Positions 16,204 through 26,400 of a DNA stretch of 64,000 nucleotides are shown piece after piece. A program made the translations under genes and the position numbers. This stretch comes from Candidatus Poribacteria bacterium. Lineage in GTDB: Bacteria; Poribacteria; WGA-4E; WGA-3G. The notes under the pieces were generated by a model. It was given only the letters and a program-made list of their open reading frames with translations. It did no database searches and was not told where the DNA came from. The stretch is from assembly GCA_028824125.1 (NCBI GenBank), contig JAPPES010000085.1:3071-67070 (forward strand), given 5' to 3'. Position 1 is the first letter of the stretch. Every line of letters begins with the position of its first letter.

Positions 16204-17259
16204 TTACCAATCTTCATCAAAGAAGGGCATACTCGGATAGCTATAAACATTTCCCTCATAGTTACGGAGTTGGATTTCATCGTCATCAAAAGCGACAACA
16301 GGATCAGGCATCAATGCTATTTTGCCACCACCGCCCGGCGCGTCAATCACATAGTGTGGCACGCCGAGTCCAGAGATATGTCCGCGTAGCGCAGCCACAA
16401 TCTCTAACCCAGTTTTAACTGCTGTTCGGAAATGGTCGGTCCCGACAACAAGGTCCGCCTGATAGATATAATAAGGCTTCACACGAATGCGTAACAAACC
16501 TTTCATCAGTTCTACCATCACTGCAGGATCATCATTCACACCTTTGAGCAGCACCGCCTGATTACCAAGTGGAATCCCTGCATCAGCTAACATGCCGCAT
16601 GCTTTTTCCGTTTCTGGTGTAATTTCTCGTGGGTGGTTAAAGTGTGTGTTAATATAAAAAGGGTGATACTTTTTCAAAATTGCGCATAATTCAGGGGTAA
16701 TACGCTGTGGCAATGTCACTGGCACTCGTGAACCGATGCGGATGATCTCCAAATGTTCTATAGCTCGTAATCCACCAACAATCGTCTCAATTTTTTTATC
16801 TGTCAACATCAGGGGGTCACCGCCCGAAATTATGACGTCACGAATCTCTGGGTGAGATCGAATATAGGCAAGCCCTGTCTCAATATTGTTTTCTGAAATT
16901 GAGTGCGGATCACCGACTTTCCGTTTGCGGGTGCAAAAGCGGCAATAGATCGGACACATATAATTGACATAAAAGAGTGCACGGTCGGGGTATCGGTGCG
17001 TGACATTTGGTACTTCACTGTCGTCTTCTTCGTGAAGCGGATCCTCTACACCTGTGCTGATTAACTCACGAGTATCAGGGACTACTTGTTTCCAAATTGG
17101 GTCTCCAGGTTTCTCTATCAGGCTGAGATAATATGGATTGATGCGGATCGGAAATTCTTTATGGATACGCCGCATCTCCTCTACATCAACATCAAATACA
17201 GCTGCAAGTTTTTCAGGTGTGTTAACAGTGTCCCGAACAAGTTGTTTCCATTCTTCCAT
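16204..17259 (-). CDS. kamA: Lysine 2,3-aminomutase-family radical SAM enzyme
   Basis: 351 residues. The [4Fe-4S] cysteines C102, C106 and C109 lie in MCPIYCRFCTRKRKVG after the family mark VTHRYPDR; SGGDPL, RIGSRVPVTLPQRIT, NTHFNHPREIT, LLKGVNDDP and the PLP-site DAPGGGGK follow. These match KamA (L-lysine to beta-lysine) better than EpmB. The protein ends right after the PLP region and lacks the roughly 60-residue C-terminal zinc-binding extension of clostridial KamA, so oligomer form or substrate may differ. It is transcribed divergently from disA across a 370-bp control region. Confidence 0.85.
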   Translation of the reverse strand: MEEWKQLVRDTVNTPEKLAAVFDVDVEEMRRIHKEFPIRINPYYLSLIEKPGDPIWKQVVPDTRELISTGVEDPLHEEDDSEVPNVTHRYPDRALFYVNYMCPIYCRFCTRKRKVGDPHSISENNIETGLAYIRSHPEIRDVIISGGDPLMLTDKKIETIVGGLRAIEHLEIIRIGSRVPVTLPQRITPELCAILKKYHPFYINTHFNHPREITPETEKACGMLADAGIPLGNQAVLLKGVNDDPAVMVELMKGLLRIRVKPYYIYQADLVVGTDHFRTAVKTGLEIVAALRGHISGLGVPHYVIDAPGGGGKIALMPDPVVAFDDDEIQLRNYEGNVYSYPSMPFFDEDW

Positions 17260-17352
17260 ATATGCAATCCTCTGATAGATATAAAATAATCAAGGTTACT
17301 GAGAACTTTCTGGCTAAAGTTCAATTATTCGTTTCCTTTATCAGTTTTAAGC

Positions 17353-17481
17353 GTTACAAATAAGTAACAGAGTAAATCTTATCAATATTTTACTAAAGAC
17401 AACAAGTAAATAATTTCTTTCTTCACAAACAAATTCATGATACATGAATTTGAACCGGAAGTCAAGTGAAATATTTCACTT
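17353..17481. promoter_or_regulatory. Cluster of palindromes between kamA and disA
   Basis: The 370-bp divergent intergenic region holds several perfect palindromes: GTTAC/GTAAC near 17353-17368; AAATTCATG-ATA-CATGAATTT at 17431-17451; and AAGTGAAATATTTCACTT at 17464-17481, which is followed by CTTTTTTTC. The last could be a terminator or, with the others, operator sites for a dimeric regulator. No gene is seen here. Confidence 0.55.
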
Positions 17482-17571
17482 CTTTTTTTCATGTGAATTT
17501 GAAATAATAACAAAACATGCTATATCGTCAAACATTATCGGGATTTATCGTAAGAGTTTGGCAAGATTACC

Positions 17572-17601
17572 TTGACATAACACACTTTCATGTGTTACTT
17601 T
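17572..17601 (+). promoter_or_regulatory. disA promoter with operator-like palindrome in the spacer
   Basis: TTGACA at 17572-17577 and a -10-like TACTTT at 17596-17601 preceded by TGT. The spacer contains TAACACA-CTTTCA-TGTGTTA (17578-17597), a perfect 7-bp inverted repeat placed to block polymerase when bound. The -10 is weak, which is consistent with regulated expression. Confidence 0.5.
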
Positions 17602-17628
17602 AACTGTTACTAATGGGAGGTGAAAGTA

Positions 17629-18735
17629 GTGCTCAGAATTCCGACTGAAAATCACAAAGAACGCGAACTCGTAGCCACTTTGAAACTACTATCTCCCGGT
17701 ACTTCTCTTCGAGAAGGTATTGATTTTATTATCCAGTCCAACACGGGGGGATTGATCGTTGTTGGAGATACCCCTGAAATCTTAAATTTGACGGAGGGTG
17801 GTTTTCGGATAAATTGCTCGTATACGCCTACACGCCTATCGGAATTAGCAAAAATGGATGGTGCTATTATCCTCTCATCGGATATGAAACGTATTGTACG
17901 CGCGAATGTCACACTAATGTTAAACACCTCCATTGTCTCTAATGAAACAGGATTACGTCATCGAGCAGCAGAAAAATTTGCTAAAGAGACAGGGCATATT
18001 GTACTTGCTGTTTCAAGGCGTCGGAATACGCTTACCCTATACACAGGCAACCAACGTTATATTTTTCGTGAACGCCCAGTTTTAATCTCCGGTGCCAACC
18101 AAGCTATGCTTGTTCTCAGGCAATATGTCAAAACTATGCAGCACATTGTCGCAACATTGAACTGGGCAGAACTCAACGGCACAGTCACTTTATCAGATGT
18201 AATTACGGCAATTCAAGTATGTGAACGGGTTAGACGCACAGAACATGAACTTAACAGGTACCGGATTGAATTAGGCACAGAGGCACAATCTCTTCAACTG
18301 ATACCTTCAGAATTATCAACAGAGATCGAAAGAGCTTTACTCATCATCAAGGACTATTATAGAGAGGAAGAGCGAGACGAATACCAAGCGTATGAACTTA
18401 TTCTTGAACTTGATGCGGCTGATTTAGCTGCGGAGAGCAATATAAGTGAAGCACTTGGTTATCCACAGGATTTTAGGGACTATATAGAAACGTTAGCACC
18501 GCGCGGGTATAGAATGCTTAGTCAAATTCCACATATCCCAATGCGTATCGTTCAGCATATCGTTCAAAACTTCAAAACGTTAGATGCAATTATCACATCT
18601 AACATTGACGCGCTGCAAAACGTTGAAGGTGTCGGCAAAACGCGCGCAACAGTGATTAAAGAGGCACTTGTTCAAATGAAAACGGGAACATCACAACCAC
18701 AGGTTTTAACCCTGCCAATTTTTGATTGGGATTGA
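17629..18735 (+). CDS. disA: DNA integrity scanning diadenylate cyclase DisA
   Basis: 368 residues from GTG 17629. I chose this GTG because GGGAGG at 17615-17620 is 8 nt upstream; the frame's earlier GTG at 17620 overlaps that site. The N-terminal DAC domain has the catalytic D77-G-A and R110-H-R signatures (AKMDGAIILS, TGLRHRAAEKFA) and makes cyclic di-AMP from two ATP. A helical spine follows, then a C-terminal helix-hairpin-helix DNA-binding domain (ALQNVEGVGKTRATVIKEAL). Known DisA octamers scan DNA and stop signalling at branched structures. Here it is probably the local source of c-di-AMP. Confidence 0.93.
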   Translation: MLRIPTENHKERELVATLKLLSPGTSLREGIDFIIQSNTGGLIVVGDTPEILNLTEGGFRINCSYTPTRLSELAKMDGAIILSSDMKRIVRANVTLMLNTSIVSNETGLRHRAAEKFAKETGHIVLAVSRRRNTLTLYTGNQRYIFRERPVLISGANQAMLVLRQYVKTMQHIVATLNWAELNGTVTLSDVITAIQVCERVRRTEHELNRYRIELGTEAQSLQLIPSELSTEIERALLIIKDYYREEERDEYQAYELILELDAADLAAESNISEALGYPQDFRDYIETLAPRGYRMLSQIPHIPMRIVQHIVQNFKTLDAIITSNIDALQNVEGVGKTRATVIKEALVQMKTGTSQPQVLTLPIFDWD

Positions 18736-18877
18736 AAGGAGTTCTTATACCAAATTAACGCGATAATTCTCGGTAGGCGGGGAATGCCTAAATGGCATTC
18801 ATACCGTTGATTTGGCCGTTTCCTAACCGTACATAGCAAGACAGATCACACTAATTGGTATTATTTCTGAATATATA
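18736..18877. repeat. Interspersed repeat block
   Basis: Non-coding. It carries ggaatgcctaaatggcattcataccgttgatttgg in the orientation opposite to 63190-63260 and part of a loop-conserved hairpin (gtttcctaaccg). A MITE follows directly. Confidence 0.55.
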
Positions 18878-19034
18878 TGTAGTGAGCTTTGAAATTATTG
18901 GGGCACTTTGATAAACCTATTATGGAACATAATGGACAATAGAAGTGGTAGCATAAACTTCCAGTTTGTGCTACAAACCGCAATCTTCCAGATTGCGGTA
19001 CAGGAGTGTCCCATAAATTGTAAGTTTTACTATA
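18878..19034. mobile_element. MITE, TATAGT-terminus family (copy 1)
   Basis: The left end (tgtagtgagctttgaaatta, then ttggggcact) matches the reverse complement of the right end (tatagtaaaacttacaattt, then atgggacact) over about 30 bp with mismatches. The interior has two small hairpins, including ACCGCAATCT-TCC-AGATTGCGGT. No coding capacity. Confidence 0.65.
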
Positions 19035-19091
19035 AGTTGACCAAATAGATATAATCTTCAAAATACAATTTTACAAGTAAGGAGTCTAAAA

Positions 19092-20441
19092 ATGAAACAA
19101 TTCTGTGTTACTTTTGAAAGGGAATTATTTGAAAAACACTATCAGTTATTAAGTCGGATTCTTTTTTCGGGTTTGTTCCTTTTTCCAGTCTTTCTGGCCG
19201 CATGTGGTGGAAAACTCGGAACGATTCAACAGCAAGATGTTGATGCACAACTTCTCCAAGCAGAACAGGCGATCCAATTAGCACATGATGTAAATGCATC
19301 TTCTCTCGCCTTTGAGGAGTTTGAGCAAGCAGAAACTTATCTCGAAAAGGCAAAAGAGGCATTGAATCAGAACAATGGAATTGATGCACTTCGATTTGCT
19401 ACGAAAGCGATCACTCATGCGAAAATTGCGCAGCGAAAAGCTGTGCAAAACACGATGAATGCCAAATTAAACGTTAACATTTTGGAAAAAGATGCTCTTA
19501 TTGCTGAACTTAGAAAAGACATCAATACCAAGAAAACTGAAATTTCAGGTTTAGAGACTGGCATCCAGCAACTTCGTGAGACAGAGAAGGAGTTTGAGCA
19601 AACTATCAGTCAACTTGAAAAAGAGAAACAGAAACTGAGCGATACTCGGAAAGTCAGCGAGCAAACGGTTGCTGAACTCAATGAATCCTTAAAATCGATT
19701 CAAGCGAGAGTGGTGCGTTCTGAAGCAGATGTGCAAGATTATGGGCGCCAAGTGAAAGAACTTACCCGAAAACTTGAAGCTGCTGAAACGATGGCTAAAT
19801 CCTCAAGTAAACAAAAACGGGCGGCTGTCGCTGAAACTGCATCTCTGAAAAAACAGTTGCGTGAACAAGCTAAGGTTTACACTAATATGTTGGAAAAAGC
19901 CAAAAAGCAGAATATCGCAGCTGAGCATCAGGAATATATCAAAAAAGCAGCTGAACAAGCACGCGCCTTCGCGAAGCAATTGCCGAGTAATAAGGATCCA
20001 CGTACACATAGGACATCACTTTCTACCCAGCAAATTAATGCTGGAAAAGCAGCTCTGAATAAGTGGGAAAATGCATGGAGTAGCAAAAATATGGCGGCAC
20101 ATTTTGCATTCTACACCCCAAATATTACTGTCAAAAAAATTCTTACGCAAGAAAGCAAAGAGAACGAGAGTACTATTGCCCCCAATCAAATTGAGGCTGC
20201 CCTTCGTGAGATGAACGCTCAGCCGTGGAAAAAAGTAAAAGCTTCCACGGAGGTGGAACAAGAAAGTGTGATCGGGATATACCGATTTAGCAAGTTGGTT
20301 TCTCCGGCGCAAACTGAGGATGATACGGCATTATTCCATAGCTGGACTCGCGAAATCTGGATGCATCAAGTTCAGGGAAAATGGAAAATTTATCGCGAAA
20401 CTTGGCAAATCTACGAAAATATTCCGGATTTTAGGAGGTAA
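19092..20441 (+). CDS. Lipoprotein with long coiled coil and C-terminal NTF2-like domain
   Basis: 449 residues, ribosome binding site AAGGAG. Lipobox FLAAC with Cys38 as lipidation site after a hydrophobic stretch. Residues about 50-125 resemble DUF4398 (QLLQAEQAIQLAHDVNA, LEKAKEAL), about 130-290 are a Lys/Glu/Gln coiled coil, and about 310-449 form a SnoaL/NTF2-like (Cds6-type) domain (ALNKWENAWSSKNMAAHFAFYTPN ... GKWKIYRETWQIYE). The last domain is the one repeated in the next gene, 4 nt downstream. Probably an envelope protein acting at the peptidoglycan or outer membrane; precise role unknown. Confidence 0.75.
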   Translation: MKQFCVTFERELFEKHYQLLSRILFSGLFLFPVFLAACGGKLGTIQQQDVDAQLLQAEQAIQLAHDVNASSLAFEEFEQAETYLEKAKEALNQNNGIDALRFATKAITHAKIAQRKAVQNTMNAKLNVNILEKDALIAELRKDINTKKTEISGLETGIQQLRETEKEFEQTISQLEKEKQKLSDTRKVSEQTVAELNESLKSIQARVVRSEADVQDYGRQVKELTRKLEAAETMAKSSSKQKRAAVAETASLKKQLREQAKVYTNMLEKAKKQNIAAEHQEYIKKAAEQARAFAKQLPSNKDPRTHRTSLSTQQINAGKAALNKWENAWSSKNMAAHFAFYTPNITVKKILTQESKENESTIAPNQIEAALREMNAQPWKKVKASTEVEQESVIGIYRFSKLVSPAQTEDDTALFHSWTREIWMHQVQGKWKIYRETWQIYENIPDFRR

Positions 20442-20445
20442 GCTG

Positions 20446-21858
20446 ATGAACAACTTCCCAAACACTACACAGAACAATTCGAAATTCTCATTGCCCAATT
20501 CCCTAAAATGGGGGGCTATCGTCGTTTTAGTTGTGATTTTGGCTGTTGGTGGCATTCTACTCAGCCGTTCAAGTGAAACACCGGCAGGATTTTTAGCAAA
20601 ATGGAAAAATGCTGTTGAATCAGGAAACCTAAAAAGTTACGATGCGCTCTGGGTTAAAAAGGCGCAAACCCAACCTAATTCGGGTTATCTACAAACCGCA
20701 GACCTTTTCAAAGCAAAAATCGAAATAGAGGTCAATATCGCTAATGCTGTAAATAGGACCCGTAAGGACCCGCAGGACCCAAGTTACTTGCGGATTGAAG
20801 AAATCCCAATGCTCATCCGTCCCGATGGTGAACCTTTGATTCAATCAAGGACCCTGATTATTGCCAAAATCGGACTTATTCAACAACGTTGGAAACTTGT
20901 CAGAGATGAAGTTGTTAGTGAAGATTTTGGTTCTGATCTCAGTGCTTTTGAAGCAGAAGTTAATGTTGATACGACAACTCAAACTAACAGTCCCGTTGTC
21001 CCATTGGTATTACAATGGAAAAAAGCGCTTGAATCTCAGAATAAAAAGAAGTACGATTCACTCTGGGATAAGTCTGCCCGAAAAAAGCGAATAGATAATT
21101 TTCGACTTGCTCACTTCCATATGTCCCAAGATTTAGAAGTGGATCTAAGCCAGGTAAAATATACCCCTGTTGCACACTCAAAGACCCGACACGTAGCTGG
21201 CAATATCAGTGTTACGGTTAGTAGCAATGGAACTATCATAGAAACGCATCCCCGCACACTAACGATTGAGAAGAAAGGTTTCTTTTTCAGACGGTGGAAA
21301 CTGATAAACGATGAGATAGGCGATGATTATATTTCTACCCCACCTATTTCTCAACAGGGCCAACCGGATATTGACGTTGTCCCAGAAGAATCTGAGCCAG
21401 GTATCTATAACGGTGACGCACCGATTGATACACAACTCAAAGTAGGCCAAATTCTTTTCAAATGGCAGAAAGCATGGGAGGAGAAAGACCTTGACACCTA
21501 TATGTCAATCTATGCAGAGAGAGCACTCATCACCCGTGTTACCGTGCGAGGTGGCAAAGAAACACCCATCTATCTACGAAAAAAACAGCTCCGCGAGAAA
21601 ATGAGGCAGCTAAACGCATACTACGCAGATATTCAGGTTGGAATATCTAATTTGGAGATTAATGGGGATAGGGCTGTTGCAGATGCTACGTTTTTGCAAG
21701 AATTCAAAGGGACACCCGCATCAGGTACACGGCCAGCATATCGCGATGTCGGCACTAAAAAGTTGATCCTCATGATTGATCCTTCTGACGGATATTGGAA
21801 AATATATGCCGAAACGTGGAGTCGGTACGAGGATGTGCCTAAGTTTCCCAAAAACTGA
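20446..21858 (+). CDS. Membrane-anchored protein with three NTF2-like (Cds6-type) domains
   Basis: 470 residues from ATG 20446, chosen for the AGGAGG 7 nt upstream; longer frames overlap the previous gene. One membrane helix (about 18-40, WGAIVVLVVILAVGGILL), then three NTF2-like units beginning FLAKWKNAVESGNLKSYDALW, LVLQWKKALESQNKKKYDSLW and ILFKWQKAWEEKDLDTYMSIY. The last ends DGYWKIYAETWSRYEDVPKFPKN, close to the end of the upstream lipoprotein. The two are clearly related and form an operon. Substrate or binding partner unknown; envelope location inferred. Confidence 0.75.
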   Translation: MNNFPNTTQNNSKFSLPNSLKWGAIVVLVVILAVGGILLSRSSETPAGFLAKWKNAVESGNLKSYDALWVKKAQTQPNSGYLQTADLFKAKIEIEVNIANAVNRTRKDPQDPSYLRIEEIPMLIRPDGEPLIQSRTLIIAKIGLIQQRWKLVRDEVVSEDFGSDLSAFEAEVNVDTTTQTNSPVVPLVLQWKKALESQNKKKYDSLWDKSARKKRIDNFRLAHFHMSQDLEVDLSQVKYTPVAHSKTRHVAGNISVTVSSNGTIIETHPRTLTIEKKGFFFRRWKLINDEIGDDYISTPPISQQGQPDIDVVPEESEPGIYNGDAPIDTQLKVGQILFKWQKAWEEKDLDTYMSIYAERALITRVTVRGGKETPIYLRKKQLREKMRQLNAYYADIQVGISNLEINGDRAVADATFLQEFKGTPASGTRPAYRDVGTKKLILMIDPSDGYWKIYAETWSRYEDVPKFPKN

Positions 21859-21866
21859 ATCTATTT

Positions 21867-21997
21867 TATAGTAGACTTTAGAATTAATTGGGCATTCTGT
21901 TCAGTTCGGTTAGGAAACCGAACCTACCGGGGGTGTTGTAGCACAAACTAACAGTTTGCGCTACAGAAGTGTCCCATTAATTATAGGTTTTACTGTA
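21867..21997. mobile_element. MITE, TATAGT-terminus family (copy 2)
   Basis: Begins tatagtagactttagaatta and ends ataggttttactgta, imperfect inverted ends shared with copies 1 and 3. Inside are the hairpin GTTCGGTTAGGAAACCGAAC (21904-21923) and the palindromic CACAAACTAACAGTTTGCG. Confidence 0.65.
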
Positions 21998-22063
21998 CGA
22001 TGAATAAGACAATAGAAAAGAGTATTTACTGCTCCATGTAGGCACAACTTCGAATCAACACAA

Positions 22064-22492
22064 ATGCACACTGAATACCGAACGAAACGAAAGATTGAAT
22101 TTGCCGATACCGATATGGCAGGCATTGTCCATTTTTCGAGATTCTTCGTTTTTATGGAGGCCGCAGAACACGAATTTTTACGCAGTTTAGGAACAAGTGT
22201 TGCTACTGAATGGGATGGTAACAAAATCGGTTGGCCCAGGCTTACTGCCTCCTGCGAATATCTCAGTCCACTGCGATTTGAGGATGAGGTAGATATCCGA
22301 TTGTGGATATCCAAAAAAGGAACAAAATCACTCACATACCAATTTCAGTTTACCCATGAAGGCAAAGATATTGCGCGGGGACAGCTTACCACAGTCTGTT
22401 GTATAACAAATCCGGGTGAAAAAATGCGCGCTATTCCTATTCCCGAATTCATCACTTCACAGATTGTTACACAAAAATATAGTGAACTTTGA
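22064..22492 (+). CDS. Hotdog-fold acyl-CoA thioesterase (YbgC / 4-HBA-CoA type)
   Basis: 142 residues. The catalytic signature is FADTDMAGIVHFSRFFVFMEAAE near the N-terminus, followed by CEYLSPLRFEDEVDI and the GKDIARGQLTTVCC strand. It should hydrolyse acyl-CoA thioesters; the acyl group is not predictable. The frame's last four residues (YSEL) and its stop codon lie inside the MITE starting at 22478, so the original C-terminus has been replaced by element sequence. No strong ribosome binding site is visible before the ATG. Confidence 0.85.
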   Translation: MHTEYRTKRKIEFADTDMAGIVHFSRFFVFMEAAEHEFLRSLGTSVATEWDGNKIGWPRLTASCEYLSPLRFEDEVDIRLWISKKGTKSLTYQFQFTHEGKDIARGQLTTVCCITNPGEKMRAIPIPEFITSQIVTQKYSEL

Positions 22493-22747
22493 AATTATTG
22501 AGACGCTTGATAAACCTATTTTGAAAACATAACGGACAACAGTAGTTGCCTCACAAACTGTATGAAGATTAATTCGGTAATTTTTTGTCCGCACGAGGCA
22601 CGGATACCCCACTGCTGGCGAGGTTTTCGAACCTCGCCCACAGGACCGATTTATTTTCTTAATCCTCATTTAGTTTGTGCCACAAAGAGGACGCAAACTA
22701 ACAGTTTGCTCTACAGAAATGTCCCATTAATTATAGTTTTTACTATA
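22478..22747. mobile_element. MITE, TATAGT-terminus family (copy 3), inserted in a gene 3' end
   Basis: Left end tatagtgaactttgaaatta, right end ttatagttttactata, imperfect inverted repeats of about 30 bp including GGGACA/TGTCCC-type inner bases. Inside are a degenerate GGCGAGG hairpin (about 22614-22636) and the AACTAACAGTTTG palindrome. It starts inside the thioesterase frame and ends 3 nt before the first possible ATG of the ABC gene. Confidence 0.7.
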
Positions 22748-22791
22748 GCATGTCCAAGTGCTGTGGTTGTCTTAATTTCCTTCCGATAAAT

Positions 22792-23487
22792 ATGCAAGAA
22801 ACTACAGATAAAACGCATCAACTTAAAATTTCAAACCTGTCTAAAGACTTTGGAAAATTACAGGTCCTACGAAATGTTTCATTCAGTTTCAGCGCAGGCA
22901 CATCAGTCGCGATTACCGGTCCTTCAGGTTCTGGCAAAAGCACACTTTTACATATTATCGGCACATTAGAAGAACCCACTAACGGACAGGTTGAGATTAA
23001 CGGTACTGATCCCTTTGATCTTTCTGAACCTGAACTTGCTCGCTACCGGAATGCTGTGATTGGGTTTGTGTTTCAGGACCATCATCTCCTTCCACAATAC
23101 TCTGTACTTGAAAACGTGCTTATTCCCACGTTTGCCTTCAAACAGCAGCCAGATGCTTCACAGCTTGCAGAAGAACTCTTGAAACGAGTTGGACTAACTG
23201 ATCGCATGTCGCACCGCCCAGCTGAACTTTCTGGGGGAGAACGTCAAAGAGTCGCAATTGCGCGTGCCCTCATCAATAAACCGAATATCCTCCTCTGTGA
23301 TGAACCAACCGGTAATCTTGACGCAACGACTGCTGCAACCATAGCAGACCTGCTATTTGAATTGCATCGTATAGAACAAAACATTTTAATTGCCGTAACG
23401 CACAATCTTGAACTTGCGGGTAGGTTTGAAAACCGCCTCAAACTCGCCGATGGGATTTGCACTTTAGAAACAGTGGGTGGTAAATAA
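22792..23487 (+). CDS. ABC transporter ATPase, LolD/MacB type
   Basis: About 231 residues. Walker A GPSGSGKST, Q-loop FVFQDHH, signature LSGGERQR, Walker B LLCDEPTGNLD and a switch His in AVTHN are all present. I prefer ATG 22792: the frame can be opened at ATG 22750, but that adds a Cys-rich stretch not seen in the family and begins at a MITE border. The adjacent gene encodes the FtsX-type permease, so together they form a type VII (MacB/LolCDE-like) ABC module moving lipoproteins, peptides or lipids across or out of the inner membrane. Confidence 0.92.
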   Translation: MQETTDKTHQLKISNLSKDFGKLQVLRNVSFSFSAGTSVAITGPSGSGKSTLLHIIGTLEEPTNGQVEINGTDPFDLSEPELARYRNAVIGFVFQDHHLLPQYSVLENVLIPTFAFKQQPDASQLAEELLKRVGLTDRMSHRPAELSGGERQRVAIARALINKPNILLCDEPTGNLDATTAATIADLLFELHRIEQNILIAVTHNLELAGRFENRLKLADGICTLETVGGK

Positions 23488-23497
23488 CCTTAAAATT

Positions 23498-26400
23498 ATG
23501 CGGACATTTTGGAGAACTGCAAAACACTATTGGCAAATTCATCTTATTGTTGCACTTTGCACTGCAGTAGCGACAGGTGTACTGGCTGGTGCATTGATTG
23601 TTGGTGACTCCATGCGGGGTAGCCTACGTGACATCACACTGGAACGCCTTGGTTCAATTCAACATGCACTCATCGCCGACCATTTTTTTAAACCAGATAT
23701 ATTAAATCGACAACATACCGTGCCAGCAATTCTACTAAATGGAACAGTTGTCGCGGCTGAAACCGAAACACGTGCATCAAAGGTTAACGTCTACGGTGTT
23801 GATGACACCTTCTTTCGTCTTTGGAAAAACAGTGCTGTCCCGAATTTGAGCAGTGCAACTGACAACCCCTTTGCAGACATTGTTATCAACGAGGCACTTC
23901 AAAACGAACTGAAGGTCCAAATTGGTGATGCAATCCTTGTTAATTTTCCGCAAGCAGTTGAAATCCATCCAGAATTCCTACTGGGTAAACGTGATGCATC
24001 TGATGTTATCCAAAGACTTCGCTTAGTAGTCAGTGATGTTGTCCCCACTGAAAACGCTGGCAGATTTAGCCTCCATGCACATCAAAGCCTCCCATTGAAT
24101 GCATACATCTCGCTCCCTGTTTTGCAAAAAGCACTCACACAATCTGGTAAAGTGAACGCGCTGTTTACCACTGACGCTGATCCAATCTTACCAGAAGATT
24201 TATCCTTGAACCTCACCACCCTCCGTTTAAGTATAATGGAACAACAAAACCACTTCGATTTGCAAAGTACACAATTCCTTATTGAACCAGTGTTGTCGGA
24301 GGCAGCACTATCGGTTGCGTCAGAAAACGATATTCCGACACTTCCAACACTCACCTATCTCGCAAACACAATATCTACTATTGATTCATCACAACAAAAT
24401 GAGTCAACTGGTAACACCAAGCAAATTCCATATTCAACAATTTTGGCTGTTCCATTAGAAAAGGGAGAATTTGTCAAACTCGTAAGCCGATTGACAATAG
24501 AAATTGAACAAGAGACAGTGGCAAGCAAATTAAATACACCCACTCCGTCTGATGAATTGTCTGAAATTTACCTCAATACTTGGGCAGCAGACGATCTCGG
24601 TGTGAAAGTAGGTGATATAATTAACCTCACCTACTATAGTGTTAATGCAGAAGAAGAGTACGTCACAGAAAACGCACAATTTATTCTAAAAGGCATTGTA
24701 CCCATTGAGGACATCGCTGCAGACACAAACTTAATTCCAAAATTTCCGGGTATTCACGACACAGCAGACATCTCCGAATGGGAACCACCTTTTACAATTG
24801 ACTATAGTCTCATCCGTAGCAGAGACGAGACGTATTGGGATGAATACAAGACAACACCTAAAGCTTATGTTTCTTTAGATGTTGGTAAACGTCTTTGGCA
24901 AAACCGATTTGGCGATCTCACTACTATTCGGATGGGAGCGGTACCGGGACAAGACATAGAAGCAACCATATCACTTTTTGAAACCGAATTCCTCAAAAAG
25001 ATTGAGCCAGAACAGATCGGATTCCAATTTTTATCTCTCAAAGAGGAGGGACTAAATGCGTCTTCCGGTTCCACAGATTTTGGGATGCTGTTTAGCAGTT
25101 TGAGCGGATTTATCATTATTGCCGTGGCACTGTTAGTCGGGATGGTCTTCCGAATCGGTGTAGAACAGAGAGCGCGTGAGGTCGGCATCCTCCAAGCAGT
25201 AGGTTACACGCTTCCTAAAATCCGCCGCCGTTTCCTTTTTGAAGGAATCCTTATTACAAGCATCGGAAGCATATTGGGTTGTCTACTGGCGATAGGATAT
25301 GCAAAATTGATGATATTCGGTTTACAAACATGGTGGTTACCTGCTATCGGCACACCTTTTATGAAATTACACATAAACCTATTGAGTCTGCTTAGCGGCG
25401 CACTCATTTCACTTCTTGTAGTGATATTTTCCATCCGAATGACTGTCCGCAAATTGGGTAAAGCAACGACCATATCACTTCTTGCGGGGCAAACTGATTT
25501 TCAAGAGATAAATTCAGAATCGAAAATAAAGAATGTTAATAAGTCAGGGTTTAGAGCGGCAACAATTACGGCCTGTATCGCTGGCATTTTTATTGGTGCT
25601 TTGGGCGTTGGAAGACTCCTTTTTGGTGGTTGGGCAGGAGATATTGTTCTTCTCTTAATAGCAATTTGCTTTGGAATTATTTTACGGAGGGTCCTTCAAA
25701 GAAGTAAAGGAACAAATTCCAACCTTATCCCTAAAAATATCAATATTATTTCACTTTTCTTCAGCATTGGAATCATCATTGGTGTTTTATTAACATATTT
25801 TCCGTTTGTTGTAAGAATTTCAGAGTTATGTTTCGCATTGATAGAACATCCCGTAGTTCAGTTTATTATACTTACGATTACAATTCTCTCTCTCGGCTGG
25901 ACAGTTTTTTCAAAATGGTTAAGTTCACAACAGGTTTCAAAACAATTAAGTAGAGTTCAATTTGCTCTTAAAAATGCTGCACGACAACCTGCAAGAAGCA
26001 AAACCTGTGTTACGACAATAAGTTTAGCATGTTGTATCATCGTGGCTGTTGGCGCAAATCGACATGATGCACTGCCAGAAACAGAATACGCTTTTGTCGC
26101 CGAATCTTCACTGCCATTACACCACAGTCTAAGGACACCTGATGGCAGACTTGAACTCGGTTTTGATACAGGAGAATCGGAATTACTGTCCAAGTCCGTT
26201 GTTGTTCCATTTCGTGTTTTACCGGGGGAAGACGTGAGTTGTCTTAATCTCTATCAACCTCAGAAACCACAGATCTTGGGTGCATCGGATGCAATGTTAA
26301 ACGAGGATCCGTGGCAAATCCTAAAATTGGAAAACAGTCAACAAGGAAAAATACATGCAATCGGCGATGAGAAGTCGCTGCGTTGGATTTTACACCATAA

